From the NCBI RefSeq assembly GCF_022549215.1, contig NZ_JAKZFC010000013.1, forward strand, positions 1 to 36,256: DNA of 36,256 nt, given 5' to 3'. The translations under genes and the position numbers were made by a program. Within the stretch, counting starts at the first letter, position 1, and the number at the start of each line of letters is the position of its first letter. This DNA comes from Solibacillus palustris (lineage in GTDB: Bacteria; Bacillota; Bacilli; Bacillales_A; Planococcaceae). Under the pieces are notes generated by a model that did not search any database, was not told the origin of the DNA, and saw nothing but the letters and a program-made list of their open reading frames with translations. Of the stretch, positions 16,740 to 25,055 are shown piece by piece.

Positions 16740-17666
16740 ATGCTAGATACTCAAGCAAAGAATTTTCTACAAATGATGGAGGGTAAAAAACCAACTTCTT
16801 CTATGACACCTGAAGAAAACCGTAATAATGGGGCAGCACTACAAAAACTGGCGGGACTAGCAGAGTCAGTAGCAAAAGTAGAAGAGCATTCGGTTCCTGT
16901 GAAAGATGGAAAAATCAAGGTGAGGATTTATACCCCTGAAGGTGAAGGAGATTTCCCTATATTTATTTATCTTCATGGAGGCGGATGGGTTTTAGGGGAT
17001 CTTGATACAGTCGATATACCGTGTCGTAGCATTGCAAATCAAGCGGAGTGTATAGTCGTGTCGGTTGATTATCGTAGAGCTCCTGAATACAAGTTTCCAG
17101 TTCCTCTTGAAGATTGTTATGAAGCGGCATTATGGGTAGCTAAAAATGCAGGTGAATGGCAAGGAGATTCGACGAAAATTTCTATAGGTGGGGACAGTGC
17201 GGGTGGAAACTTAGCAACATGTGTCGCATTGAAGGCAAGAGATGAGCAAGGGCCAACTTTCGTGTCCCAAATTTTGATCTATCCAGTAACGGATCTCTCT
17301 TTTAGCACAAATTCGTACAAGGAAAATGGAGAGGGGTATTTCCTTACGCAGGATAGTATGGAATGGTTTGCGCGACATTATATCAACACAGAAGAAGACA
17401 AGTTGAACCCTTATGTCGCACCTCTACTAACGGAAGATCTTAGTAATCTCCCACCAGCTGTAGTTATTACAGCTGGGTATGACCCACTTTGTGATGAAGG
17501 ATTGGCCTATGCGAATCGATTGCAGGAGGCGGGAATTCAGGTGGAATACACTTGCTACGAAGGAATGATTCACGGATTTTTCTGGATGGCGGGAATTATG
17601 GACAAAGGTAAGCAGGCTATTGAGCAAGTATCCCGCCATTTACAAGAGTCCTTTACGAGTAAATAA
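16740..17666 (+). CDS. Alpha/beta hydrolase (hormone-sensitive-lipase type esterase)
   Basis: The 308-residue product has the family's oxyanion motif HGGG (79-82), nucleophile elbow GDSAGG (Ser153), acid Asp248 (GYDPLCDEG) and His278 (MIHGFFW), so it is a complete HSL-type carboxylesterase. No signal peptide is seen, so it acts in the cytosol. AAGGAGGT (16720-16727) lies 12 bases before the ATG, slightly far. It is placed between an alcohol dehydrogenase and a Baeyer-Villiger monooxygenase, whose product is an ester or lactone. The likely job is therefore opening that lactone to a hydroxy acid, the role of ChnC in cyclohexanol degradation. Confidence 0.88.
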   Translation: MLDTQAKNFLQMMEGKKPTSSMTPEENRNNGAALQKLAGLAESVAKVEEHSVPVKDGKIKVRIYTPEGEGDFPIFIYLHGGGWVLGDLDTVDIPCRSIANQAECIVVSVDYRRAPEYKFPVPLEDCYEAALWVAKNAGEWQGDSTKISIGGDSAGGNLATCVALKARDEQGPTFVSQILIYPVTDLSFSTNSYKENGEGYFLTQDSMEWFARHYINTEEDKLNPYVAPLLTEDLSNLPPAVVITAGYDPLCDEGLAYANRLQEAGIQVEYTCYEGMIHGFFWMAGIMDKGKQAIEQVSRHLQESFTSK

Positions 17667-17707
17667 AATTACGATAAATGAAATTATGAATTTAGGGAGG
17701 AATAAAA

Positions 17708-19348
17708 ATGACAAAAAAAGAACAAATCATTAATTTAGATGCAGTTGTTATCGGAGCAGGTTTCTCAGGAATGTATATGCTATATCGCTTACGTGAAGCT
17801 GGATTTTCTGTCCGTGCTTTCGAAGCGGCAGCAGGTGTTGGAGGCGTATGGTACGCGAACCGCTATCCTGGCGCACGCTGTGACTCGGAAAGTATCATTT
17901 ATAACTATACGTTTTCTGATGAGCTTCTACAGGAATGGACATGGACTACTCGATTCCCAGCTCAAGAAGAAATTTTAAGATACCTTAATTTCGCAGCAGA
18001 TAAGCTAGATCTACGCCGTGATATTCAGTTCAATACACGCGTTACATCTGCTCATTATAACGAAATTAGTAAAAAGTGGGATGTTAAATTAGATGATGGT
18101 ACGAACATTACTGCCACATATTTCATCACTGGAGTAGGCTGCCTATCTGCATCAAATATTCCTAACTTTAAAGGATTAAATAGCTTTGAAGGGGAGGCAT
18201 ATCACACAGGTCGCTGGCCACATGAGAAAGTAGATTTCAGTAATAAACGTGTTGGTTTGATTGGTACGGGTTCAAGCGGTGTTCAATCGATTCCAGTTAT
18301 TGCTGAAGAAGCAGGTTATCTGAATGTTTTCCAAAGAACGCCAGCGTATAGTACTCCTGCGAGAAACTATGTATATGACGAAGAATTTATTCGTAAAACA
18401 AAAGAAAATTATGAAGAGATTAAACAACAAATTCGTTGGTCTTCGATGGGTTATCTTCATACGACGGTTAATAATCGATCAGCATTAGATGATACACCCG
18501 AAGAGCGCGAGCAACAATACCAAAAGATTTGGGAGAGAGGCGGTTTAGGGTTTAGTCAAACGTATAGCGACCTAATGGTAAACGAAGAAGCGAATGAAAC
18601 AGCTAGTGAATTTATTCGCGCTAAAATCGATAGCGTTGTTAAAGACCCTGAGGTAGCAAAAAAATTAAAACCAAGCTATTTCTACTCTGCAAAACGACCT
18701 GTTATTGACACGAATTATTATGAGACATTTAACCGTGATAACGTTACTTTAGTAGATGTAAAGGCGACGCCAATTGTTGAAATTACACCTAAAGGAATTA
18801 AAACTTCAGAAGGTGAATATGAGTTGGATGTTATTGTTTTCGCGACAGGCTATGACGCGATGACAGGACCATTATTTAAAATTGATATTCGTGGAAAAGA
18901 CGGTGTGTCACTTAAAGATAAATGGGCTGATGGCACACAAACGAGAACTTACCTTGGTATTGCCAATGCTGGTTTCCCAAACATGTTTATGATCACGGGT
19001 CCAGAAAGTCCTTCAGTATTATCAAATGTGCCTGTATCAATTGAACAGCATGTTGAGTGGATTGGTGATTGTATCGAATATTTACGTGAAAATAAATTGG
19101 ATACAATTGAGGCCAATGGAGAAGCGGAAGAAGCATGGAGTAAAAATTGTTTAGAAATCGCTCAATCTAGCCTTCTTACAAAGGTTGAGTCTTGGTATAC
19201 GGGTGCAAATATTGAAGACAAGCCACGTGGATTCCCTATTTATACTGGTGGCGTTGGGAACTACCGCAAAATCTGTGATGAAGTTACAGCTAAAGGTTAT
19301 GAAGGGTTTACATTAACACCTGCACGCTCTAAAGAGACTATTTCTTAA
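17708..19348 (+). CDS. Baeyer-Villiger monooxygenase, cyclohexanone monooxygenase type
   Basis: This is a type I flavin (FAD, NADPH) monooxygenase of 546 residues, close to the 543 of Acinetobacter cyclohexanone monooxygenase. It has the FAD motif GAGFSG (16-21), the Baeyer-Villiger fingerprint FEGEAYHTGRWP (160-171, FxGxxxHxxxWP) and the NADPH motif GTGSSG (186-191), followed by a conserved ATG-type motif (FATGYDAMTG). From memory, stretches such as QFNT-VTSAHYNE, FNRDNV-L-DVKA-PIVEIT and NPNMFM-GP closely follow that enzyme, which supports a cyclic ketone as substrate. It inserts oxygen next to the carbonyl to give a lactone. GGGAGG lies upstream. A hairpin separates it from the next gene. 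Confidence 0.93.
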   Translation: MTKKEQIINLDAVVIGAGFSGMYMLYRLREAGFSVRAFEAAAGVGGVWYANRYPGARCDSESIIYNYTFSDELLQEWTWTTRFPAQEEILRYLNFAADKLDLRRDIQFNTRVTSAHYNEISKKWDVKLDDGTNITATYFITGVGCLSASNIPNFKGLNSFEGEAYHTGRWPHEKVDFSNKRVGLIGTGSSGVQSIPVIAEEAGYLNVFQRTPAYSTPARNYVYDEEFIRKTKENYEEIKQQIRWSSMGYLHTTVNNRSALDDTPEEREQQYQKIWERGGLGFSQTYSDLMVNEEANETASEFIRAKIDSVVKDPEVAKKLKPSYFYSAKRPVIDTNYYETFNRDNVTLVDVKATPIVEITPKGIKTSEGEYELDVIVFATGYDAMTGPLFKIDIRGKDGVSLKDKWADGTQTRTYLGIANAGFPNMFMITGPESPSVLSNVPVSIEQHVEWIGDCIEYLRENKLDTIEANGEAEEAWSKNCLEIAQSSLLTKVESWYTGANIEDKPRGFPIYTGGVGNYRKICDEVTAKGYEGFTLTPARSKETIS

Positions 19349-19384
19349 AAGACTGTACGTAAGACCAAATAATTTTTATTATTC

Positions 19385-19419
19385 CGGAAAATCCAACGAT
19401 ACTTCGTTTGGATTTTCCG
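19385..19419 (+). other. Intercistronic hairpin
   Basis: CGGAAAATCCAACGA (19385-19399) pairs with TCGTTTGGATTTTCCG (19404-19419) with one bulged base and a 4-base loop. No T-run follows. It could stabilise the upstream mRNA or cause partial termination between the monooxygenase and aldehyde dehydrogenase genes. Confidence 0.55.
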
Positions 19420-19451
19420 CTAGATATAAAACCGTAAAAGGAGCGTTGAAT

Positions 19452-20870
19452 ATGTATATCAATGGAGAATGGTTAAAAACAGATAAAGTATTTGAAGTAA
19501 ATAATCCGGCTACAGGCGAAACAGTGGATACAGTTTACTTTGTCGGCGAAGAAGAGACAAATGCTGCTATTCAAGCTGCAAAGGATGCATTTCCGGAGTG
19601 GTCAGCGCTACCAGCAGAACAGCGAGGTTCATATTTAACGAAAATTGCAGTGAAATTAGGCGAAAAAAAGGAAGAAATGGCTCAAATTATTACGATGGAA
19701 ATGGGGAAAACAATTCATCATGCGCGACAAGAAGTAGGTTCAACGATTGCCTTCTTCCAATGGTATGCCGAAGAAGCACGCAGAATTTACGGAGATGTTA
19801 TTCCTCCATCAATTCCTAACAAGCGTATTCAAGCGATTCGTCAACCTATTGGTGTAGTGGCAGCTATTACTCCTTGGAATTTCCCACTATCTATGGCGGC
19901 TAGAAAATTAGGACCAGCTTTAGCGACAGGATGTACAGTGATTTTAAGACCATCAAGAGAAGCTCCGTTATCTTCTGTTGCATTGTTTAAAATTATTGAT
20001 GAAGTCGGGTTACCTAAAGGTGTAGCGAATCTCGTTATTGGACAATCAGGCCCTATTGTTAACACGATTATGAACAGTAATGTCGTAAAAAAAGTTTCCT
20101 TTACCGGTTCAACAGAAGTTGGAAAAATTCTTATCGAACAATCTGCAAAAACTGTGAAACGAGTGTCAATGGAATTAGGTGGGCATGCACCATTTATCGT
20201 TTTTGATGATGCTGATATCGATTTAGCAGTGAGCGGCTTAATAGTAAGTAAATTTGGCTCTAATGGACAACAATGTATTTGTCCAAACCGAATTTATGTA
20301 CAAGAAAATATATATGAAGAATTTGCCGAGAAGCTGAAAGAAAAAGTTCAGGCAATCAAAGTAGGAAATGGACTGGATGAACAAAATGGAATGGGCCCAT
20401 TAATTTATGGAGAGGCAATCGACAAAGTACAAGAGCAGGTAGATGATGCTGTTCTTTTAGGAGCTTGTGTCTTGAATGGTGGGAAGAGGTTGACAGGAGA
20501 TGCCTACGCGAATGGTCATTTCTATCCTCCAACTGTATTAGCAGATGTTACGGATGAGATGTTAATTACGAGAGAAGAAACATTTGGACCTGTTATTCCA
20601 TTAATTAAGTTCAAGAGCGAAGAAGAAGTGATTGAAAGAGCAAATGCTATTGAATATGGACTTGCCTCTTATTTCTATACAAAAGATCTTTCGCGCAAAT
20701 ACCGTGTTTCTGAACAATTGGAATACGGCATGGTCGGAGTGAATGACGCCATTCCATTTGCAGTACAAGTACCATTTGGTGGTGTGAAAGAGAGCGGTAT
20801 GGGTCGTGAAGGTGGTAAATATGGAATGGATGATTATTTAGACATAAAAATGATTTCGGTACAAATTTAA
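19452..20870 (+). CDS. NAD(P)-dependent aldehyde dehydrogenase
   Basis: The 472-residue product is a standard ALDH-superfamily enzyme of the succinate-semialdehyde dehydrogenase size class. It has ITPWNFP (139-145), FTGSTEVG (217-224), the general base Glu241 in MELGG, and catalytic Cys275 in NGQQCICPNR. Late EETFGPV and FGGVKESGMGREGG motifs follow. Oddities: the usual Lys of the cofactor-binding VxKPxxE motif is Arg166 (ILRPSRE), and ELGGN is ELGGH. ATG 19452 has AAGGAG 8 bases upstream. In this cluster it would oxidise the omega-oxo acid made by the alcohol dehydrogenase to a dicarboxylate (ChnE role), but other aldehydes are possible. Confidence 0.9.
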   Translation: MYINGEWLKTDKVFEVNNPATGETVDTVYFVGEEETNAAIQAAKDAFPEWSALPAEQRGSYLTKIAVKLGEKKEEMAQIITMEMGKTIHHARQEVGSTIAFFQWYAEEARRIYGDVIPPSIPNKRIQAIRQPIGVVAAITPWNFPLSMAARKLGPALATGCTVILRPSREAPLSSVALFKIIDEVGLPKGVANLVIGQSGPIVNTIMNSNVVKKVSFTGSTEVGKILIEQSAKTVKRVSMELGGHAPFIVFDDADIDLAVSGLIVSKFGSNGQQCICPNRIYVQENIYEEFAEKLKEKVQAIKVGNGLDEQNGMGPLIYGEAIDKVQEQVDDAVLLGACVLNGGKRLTGDAYANGHFYPPTVLADVTDEMLITREETFGPVIPLIKFKSEEEVIERANAIEYGLASYFYTKDLSRKYRVSEQLEYGMVGVNDAIPFAVQVPFGGVKESGMGREGGKYGMDDYLDIKMISVQI

Positions 20871-20897
20871 CTTCTTGTAGCAGTTGGTTCATCTAGT

Positions 20898-20929
20898 AAG
20901 GAAGGATGTAGTTTAATCCTTCCTTCTTT
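20898..20929 (+). terminator. Probable terminator after the aldehyde dehydrogenase gene
   Basis: A perfect 10-bp stem AAGGAAGGAT/ATCCTTCCTT (20898-20907 with 20916-20925) and an 8-base loop are followed by CTTTGTA. The short T-run suggests partial read-through into the transporter gene. Confidence 0.55.
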
Positions 20930-20987
20930 GTACCTTCAATATTTAAAAGAAGAAATAGCAATATCCATATTTAAGGGGGGAATATCT

Positions 20988-22265
20988 ATGCGTTGGATTG
21001 TTTTAACCATTCTATTTTTTGGCTTTTTAATTAATTTTGCAGACAAGAGTGTTGTGGGGCTTGCTGTAGGTCCCTTAATGGAAGAATTGAATTTGAGTTA
21101 TGCACAATGGGGACTTATTGGTAGTAGTTTTTTCTGGATATTCCCTGTAGCTGCAGTTTTCATCGGATTTATTACTGATAAAGTTTCACCAAAAAAGATC
21201 ATTGCTTTTATGCTTTTATCATGGTCACTTCTCCAATTTGGGGGCTATATAATCGGTGGTTTTGCAACACTTCTTTTGTACCGTATTTTCCTTGGGTTTG
21301 CTGAAGGTGGTTATGCTCCAGCATCCTTGAGACAATTATTTTCTTATTTCCCCCTGGCTATGCGGGCGCGAGTAACGACTATATTCACTCTTGGTTCAAC
21401 AGTAGGGGCTTATGCAGTTGCGCCGCTAGTTGTACTTTTGCTTCAATTAGTAGGTTGGAGACACTCGTTTGCAATCATGGGGTTATTTAGTTTGGTTCTG
21501 TTAGTTATTTGGGTTGTCGTAATTCCAAGTAAAACGCCAGAGCTTGATGAACTGGAAGTGAAGAATGATTCTGCTCCGAAAAGGAAAGTTCCTTGGTCCG
21601 AATTGTTCTCAGTTTTGCGCTCGCGAACTAGTATATTTACGCTATTTATGACTTTCGGATTCTTTTGTCTATCGAGTTGGATGCAGATTTGGATGCCTTT
21701 ATACTTTTTAGAAGTGACAAAAATATCGCAAATGGAAATGGCATATGCCACATTGACAGTCGGATTAACTTCTATGATTGTATCGCTATCGATGGCCACA
21801 ATTTCTGATCGTGTATTTAAAAAAACACAAAGCTTACGTGAGGGACGTGTGAAGGTAACAGGAATGGGCATGCTTATTGCCGGTTTAGTATTTGGATCAC
21901 TCTATTTTACGAACTCAGTCGTATGGGCTATCTTAGGAATTACATTGGCCTATGGATTTAGTTTCCTAATACTTTCTACATCTCATATCATTATTGGTAG
22001 TCAGCTTCCTGAACGTACATCAACACTTTCTGGAGTGATTGTTGCTTTTTCGAATGTTGCAGCAGCTTTATGCGCAATGGCCGTTGGATTTATTATACAA
22101 AGTGTCGGCGTTGAGAACTCAATTCATGGGTTTAAATATTCATTTCTAATGATTTCTGCGATTATGGTAATCGTTGCAATACTATTTATGAGCTTTGTAT
22201 ATCCAGAAGGAAAAAAACAAAAGGCTGAATTGGTTAATATAGAAAAAGCAACGTCAAGTTCTTAA
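20988..22265 (+). CDS. Major facilitator superfamily transporter
   Basis: The 425-residue product has about 12 membrane helices with a charged central loop (about 185-205, LDELEVKNDSAPKRK). Typical MFS motifs are present: FADKSVVGLAVGPL in helix 1, the GFITDKVSPKK loop between helices 2 and 3, and FAEGGYAPASLR in helix 4. These resemble anion:cation symporter (ACS) family carriers of organic acids. ATG 20988 was chosen because AAGGGGGG is directly upstream (20973-20980), and it starts at the first helix; the longer frame from 20928 would overlap the terminator. Its place between catabolic enzymes suggests uptake of the substrate or export of an acid intermediate. Confidence 0.88.
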   Translation: MRWIVLTILFFGFLINFADKSVVGLAVGPLMEELNLSYAQWGLIGSSFFWIFPVAAVFIGFITDKVSPKKIIAFMLLSWSLLQFGGYIIGGFATLLLYRIFLGFAEGGYAPASLRQLFSYFPLAMRARVTTIFTLGSTVGAYAVAPLVVLLLQLVGWRHSFAIMGLFSLVLLVIWVVVIPSKTPELDELEVKNDSAPKRKVPWSELFSVLRSRTSIFTLFMTFGFFCLSSWMQIWMPLYFLEVTKISQMEMAYATLTVGLTSMIVSLSMATISDRVFKKTQSLREGRVKVTGMGMLIAGLVFGSLYFTNSVVWAILGITLAYGFSFLILSTSHIIIGSQLPERTSTLSGVIVAFSNVAAALCAMAVGFIIQSVGVENSIHGFKYSFLMISAIMVIVAILFMSFVYPEGKKQKAELVNIEKATSSS

Positions 22266-22313
22266 TATAGTATGGATTTGATAAAAGTAGAAGTCAATGA
22301 GGAGGAAGAAAAA

Positions 22314-23075
22314 ATGGATTTTGAAGGAAAAGTTGTATTAATCACAGGGGCAGCAGGAGGAATTGGTAAAGAAACGGCTCGTTTATTTGCCGAACAAGGA
22401 GCGAAACTGTCATTAGTCGATATGGATGCCCAAGCATTAGAATCGCTTGTCAATGAATTAGACCTAAAGGATTATTTGCTACAAACTGCTGATGTGACAA
22501 GTGAAGAACAAGTGCAGAATTTCGTTTTGCAAACGAAGGAGAAGTACGGAAAAATTGATGTATTCTTTAATAATGCGGGAATAGAAGGAAAGATTGCTTC
22601 TATAGTAGAAACGACAGAGGAGAATTTAGATAAGGTTTTAAGCGTTAATATTAAAGGTGTCTTCTTTGGTTTAAAGCATGTGATGGCTACTATGATGAAG
22701 CAAAAATTTGGAAGTATCATTAATACTTCATCTATTACGGGGTTAAAAGGTTCTCTAGGTTTAGCTCCTTACTCGGCTTCTAAACATGCCGTGCTTGGTT
22801 TGACTAAAACAGCTGCCCTAGAATCAGCGGGAATGGGTATTCGAGTAAACGCAATTTGCCCTGGGTATGTCGAAACTCGAATGATGCAATCCATTGAGCA
22901 AGGTAGAGGACCAGAGTATGCGAATCAAATGAGAGAAAGAGCATTATCGAAAGTACCTATGAATCGATATGCGCAATCACATGAAATTGCGGAATTGGTA
23001 TTATTTTTAGCCTCAGATAAAGCTACTTTTATTACAGGTAGTCACTATCTTATTGATGGAGGGAATCTAGCTTAA
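22314..23075 (+). CDS. Short-chain dehydrogenase/reductase (cyclic alcohol dehydrogenase candidate)
   Basis: This is a classical SDR of 253 residues: cofactor motif TGAAGGIG (11-18), NNAG (86-89), Asn112, Ser140, Tyr153-x3-Lys157 (YSASK), PGYVET and a C-terminal GSHYLIDGG. Asp36 after the second beta strand (LVDMD) points to NAD(H) preference. ATG 22314 has GAGGAGG just upstream; the ATG at 22272 is possible but has no ribosome binding site. In this cluster it is a good candidate for oxidising a cyclic alcohol to the ketone used by the monooxygenase (ChnA role). Its TAA stop (23073-23075) lies inside the right-hand 55-bp repeat, so the gene was joined to host DNA exactly at its end. Confidence 0.9.
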   Translation: MDFEGKVVLITGAAGGIGKETARLFAEQGAKLSLVDMDAQALESLVNELDLKDYLLQTADVTSEEQVQNFVLQTKEKYGKIDVFFNNAGIEGKIASIVETTEENLDKVLSVNIKGVFFGLKHVMATMMKQKFGSIINTSSITGLKGSLGLAPYSASKHAVLGLTKTAALESAGMGIRVNAICPGYVETRMMQSIEQGRGPEYANQMRERALSKVPMNRYAQSHEIAELVLFLASDKATFITGSHYLIDGGNLA

Positions 23076-23125
23076 CACGAGCACAATTAGCGAAGATTTT
23101 AGTGTTAGCAATGTCAGAAGAATAA
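23071..23125. repeat. Right copy of 55-bp perfect direct repeat (attR-like)
   Basis: It is identical to 13844-13898, the 3' end of the SLH gene, but here it has no start codon or upstream gene body. The base before it differs from the left copy (G against A), as does the base after it (A against T), so identity is exactly 55 bp. It supplies the stop codon of the SDR gene and is followed at once by a strong terminator. Confidence 0.95.
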
Positions 23126-23130
23126 AAAAT

Positions 23131-23170
23131 GAGCGGTAAGTGGACGGGGATCCATTTACCGCTCGTTTTA
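23131..23170 (+). terminator. Rho-independent terminator, probably the original SLH-gene terminator
   Basis: GAGCGGTAAgTGGA (23131-23144) pairs with TCCAtTTACCGCTC (23151-23164) apart from one mismatch, with a GTTTTAT tail. It starts 5 bases after the right repeat copy, the spacing expected of a terminator for the SLH gene before the island entered. Confidence 0.85.
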
Positions 23171-23175
23171 TATCA

Positions 23176-23199
23176 TTGCAAAAACGGGGATTTTTGCAA
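23176..23199 (-). terminator. Probable terminator of the carboxylesterase gene
   Basis: TTGCAAAAA (23176-23184) and TTTTTGCAA (23191-23199) form a perfect 9-bp stem with a 6-base loop, 23 bases past the esterase stop. No separate T-run is seen, so confidence is moderate. Confidence 0.5.
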
Positions 23200-23222
23200 G
23201 GGGACACAACAATAGTATTACC

Positions 23223-23969
23223 TTAATTTTTCCACTTTAAGCCTTCAAAGAAACGATAAATTTCTTCAAAAACTAATTCACGCTCTTTACCTAATGTTAA
23301 AATATGACCAGAGTTAATGAAAGTTTTGACAGACTTGATGCGAGATTTAACTGAACTATAAATTAAGTCAGCACTTTCGCAGTAATATTCATCGTCTTCA
23401 AGTCCACGTAAAATGTGAACAGGTGTTTGAATGACATTTAATTTTTCGCTTGTTTCGTTAATCATGCTTTGCAAATAATTTAACGAAGGCATTTTCATTA
23501 ACTCAGCAATTTTTGTACGGCTATCGATAGCTTCGTCGTACGTACCAGATAATTTTTTATAGTTAATTGCATAATCGACGATCCGATTTTGTAAGCTATC
23601 TGTAGATTTTGACGTAGCAGGAGCAGACATCGTAACAATCGCTTGTGTTGGACGTTCTTCACCAAGTTTTAATGAGAAAATACCACCAAGAGAAACACCG
23701 GCTACAGCAATTTCATCGTAGCCACGATTTTTTAACTCATCGTAGCCTTCAATTACACTATTCCACCATTCAATTGGGTTTGATTGAATTAATAGATCAG
23801 GACCAGCACCATGGCCTTTATATAAAGGGGCATGCACCGTATAGTTACGATCAGCTAAATATTTTCCTAAACGTTTTACATCATTTGTATTACCGGTAAA
23901 ACCGTGTAATAAAAGAACAGCCCGATTTCCCGCTTCAATTGTAAAAGGTTTCGGCGCGATGAGTTTCAT
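23223..23969 (-). CDS. Carboxylesterase (Est30/YvaK type)
   Basis: The 248-residue product is an alpha/beta hydrolase with LLHGFTGN (oxyanion region), nucleophile motif GVSLGG, acid Asp in GLEDDEYY and the C-terminal SGHILT histidine. Length and motifs fit the monoacylglycerol-lipase-like carboxylesterases of Bacillales (Est30), cytosolic enzymes that hydrolyse short-chain esters. It lies just outside the right repeat and is convergent with the catabolic genes, so it is probably part of the ancestral chromosome and not of the island. It is divergent from the LysR gene (194-base gap), which may regulate it. Confidence 0.88.
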   Translation of the reverse strand: MKLIAPKPFTIEAGNRAVLLLHGFTGNTNDVKRLGKYLADRNYTVHAPLYKGHGAGPDLLIQSNPIEWWNSVIEGYDELKNRGYDEIAVAGVSLGGIFSLKLGEERPTQAIVTMSAPATSKSTDSLQNRIVDYAINYKKLSGTYDEAIDSRTKIAELMKMPSLNYLQSMINETSEKLNVIQTPVHILRGLEDDEYYCESADLIYSSVKSRIKSVKTFINSGHILTLGKERELVFEEIYRFFEGLKWKN

Positions 23970-24163
23970 TGTCTTTCGGCTCCTTCGTGAAGTGAATTAT
24001 GTCTATTTTGTGATTTTTTTAAAAAAACTATTGAAAAATAAAATAAATTTTGATATGAAAACTATTTGCTAACGATTATTATATAGCTAATAAACCATAA
24101 GTACAATTTATTATTCTTATTATATTGATTCAAAAAAGTTATTGATGATGTGAGGTATAAAAA

Positions 24164-25051
24164 ATGGAGATTGAACAGCTTCAATATTTCAAAACCGTTG
24201 CTACAATGGAACATATGACGCGAGCTGCTGAAGTTTTAGCCATTTCCCAACCGGCGTTAAGTAAGTCTATTGCGAGCATCGAGCAACAGCTAGGTGTTCC
24301 GTTATTTAATCGTGAAGGCCGCTCAATATATTTAAACCGTTTTGGTGAGCTTTTTTTACAAAGTGTAGAAATTATTTTAGAAGAATATGAACGTATTCGA
24401 GAGGAATTTGAGGATATTATAAAGCCAGGATCGGGTGAAGTATCATTTGGTTTTATTCATACTTTAGGCATGGAAATTGTGCCAGAGCTCATTGCAGCAA
24501 CGACAAAGCAATTTCCGAACATGCAATTTTCTTTAACACAGGCAACCTCTCTCAATTTATTGAAGCGTTTGGAGGAAGGGGCGATTGATTTATGCCTTTC
24601 ACAAAAAATTGAATCAAAAGTTATTGATATTGAAACAGAGGAACTATTCGTTGAAGAGCTGTTTGTGATTGTCCCAACAACTCATCCATTATCAATGCGT
24701 ACAGAAGTGAAAATAGAAGATATTCAAAACGAAACATTCATTGCCATTAAAAAAGGAAACTCACTGCGTCAATTAGTTGATGAATTATTTTTAGATGCAG
24801 GGATCGAATTGAAAACCGCTTTTGCGGCAGAGGAAATGCACACTGTAGCTGGCTTTGTTGGCGCGGGTATGGGCATTTCACTTATTCCCAATATTAAGGG
24901 GCTAGATCATTACAAAGTGAAGCGACTTAAATTAGATCCACCTTGTTATCGTTCTGTAGGTGTTTCATGGGCAAAAAATCGTTATTTACCACCAGCAGCT
25001 ACGGAGTTCAAGCAATATTTAGTCGATTATTTTAAGCATAGAGATGGGTGA
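24164..25051 (+). CDS. LysR-family transcriptional regulator
   Basis: The 295-residue product has the N-terminal LysR helix-turn-helix (1-60: LQYFKTVATMEHMTRAAEVLAISQPALSKSIASIEQQLGVPLFNR) and a periplasmic-binding-like effector domain (about 90-290). The GAGMGISLIP segment typical of the family is in the second half. GAGGT lies before the ATG. It is divergent from the carboxylesterase gene and joined to the Sel1-repeat gene downstream by four bases. The effector and targets cannot be read from sequence. Confidence 0.92.
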   Translation: MEIEQLQYFKTVATMEHMTRAAEVLAISQPALSKSIASIEQQLGVPLFNREGRSIYLNRFGELFLQSVEIILEEYERIREEFEDIIKPGSGEVSFGFIHTLGMEIVPELIAATTKQFPNMQFSLTQATSLNLLKRLEEGAIDLCLSQKIESKVIDIETEELFVEELFVIVPTTHPLSMRTEVKIEDIQNETFIAIKKGNSLRQLVDELFLDAGIELKTAFAAEEMHTVAGFVGAGMGISLIPNIKGLDHYKVKRLKLDPPCYRSVGVSWAKNRYLPPAATEFKQYLVDYFKHRDG

Positions 25052-25055
25052 TGTT

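Noticed and set aside
13899-23070. The island as a complete phage or conjugative element
   Set aside because: No integrase, relaxase, replication, capsid or other mobility gene is encoded between the repeats; only a dead IS remnant is seen.
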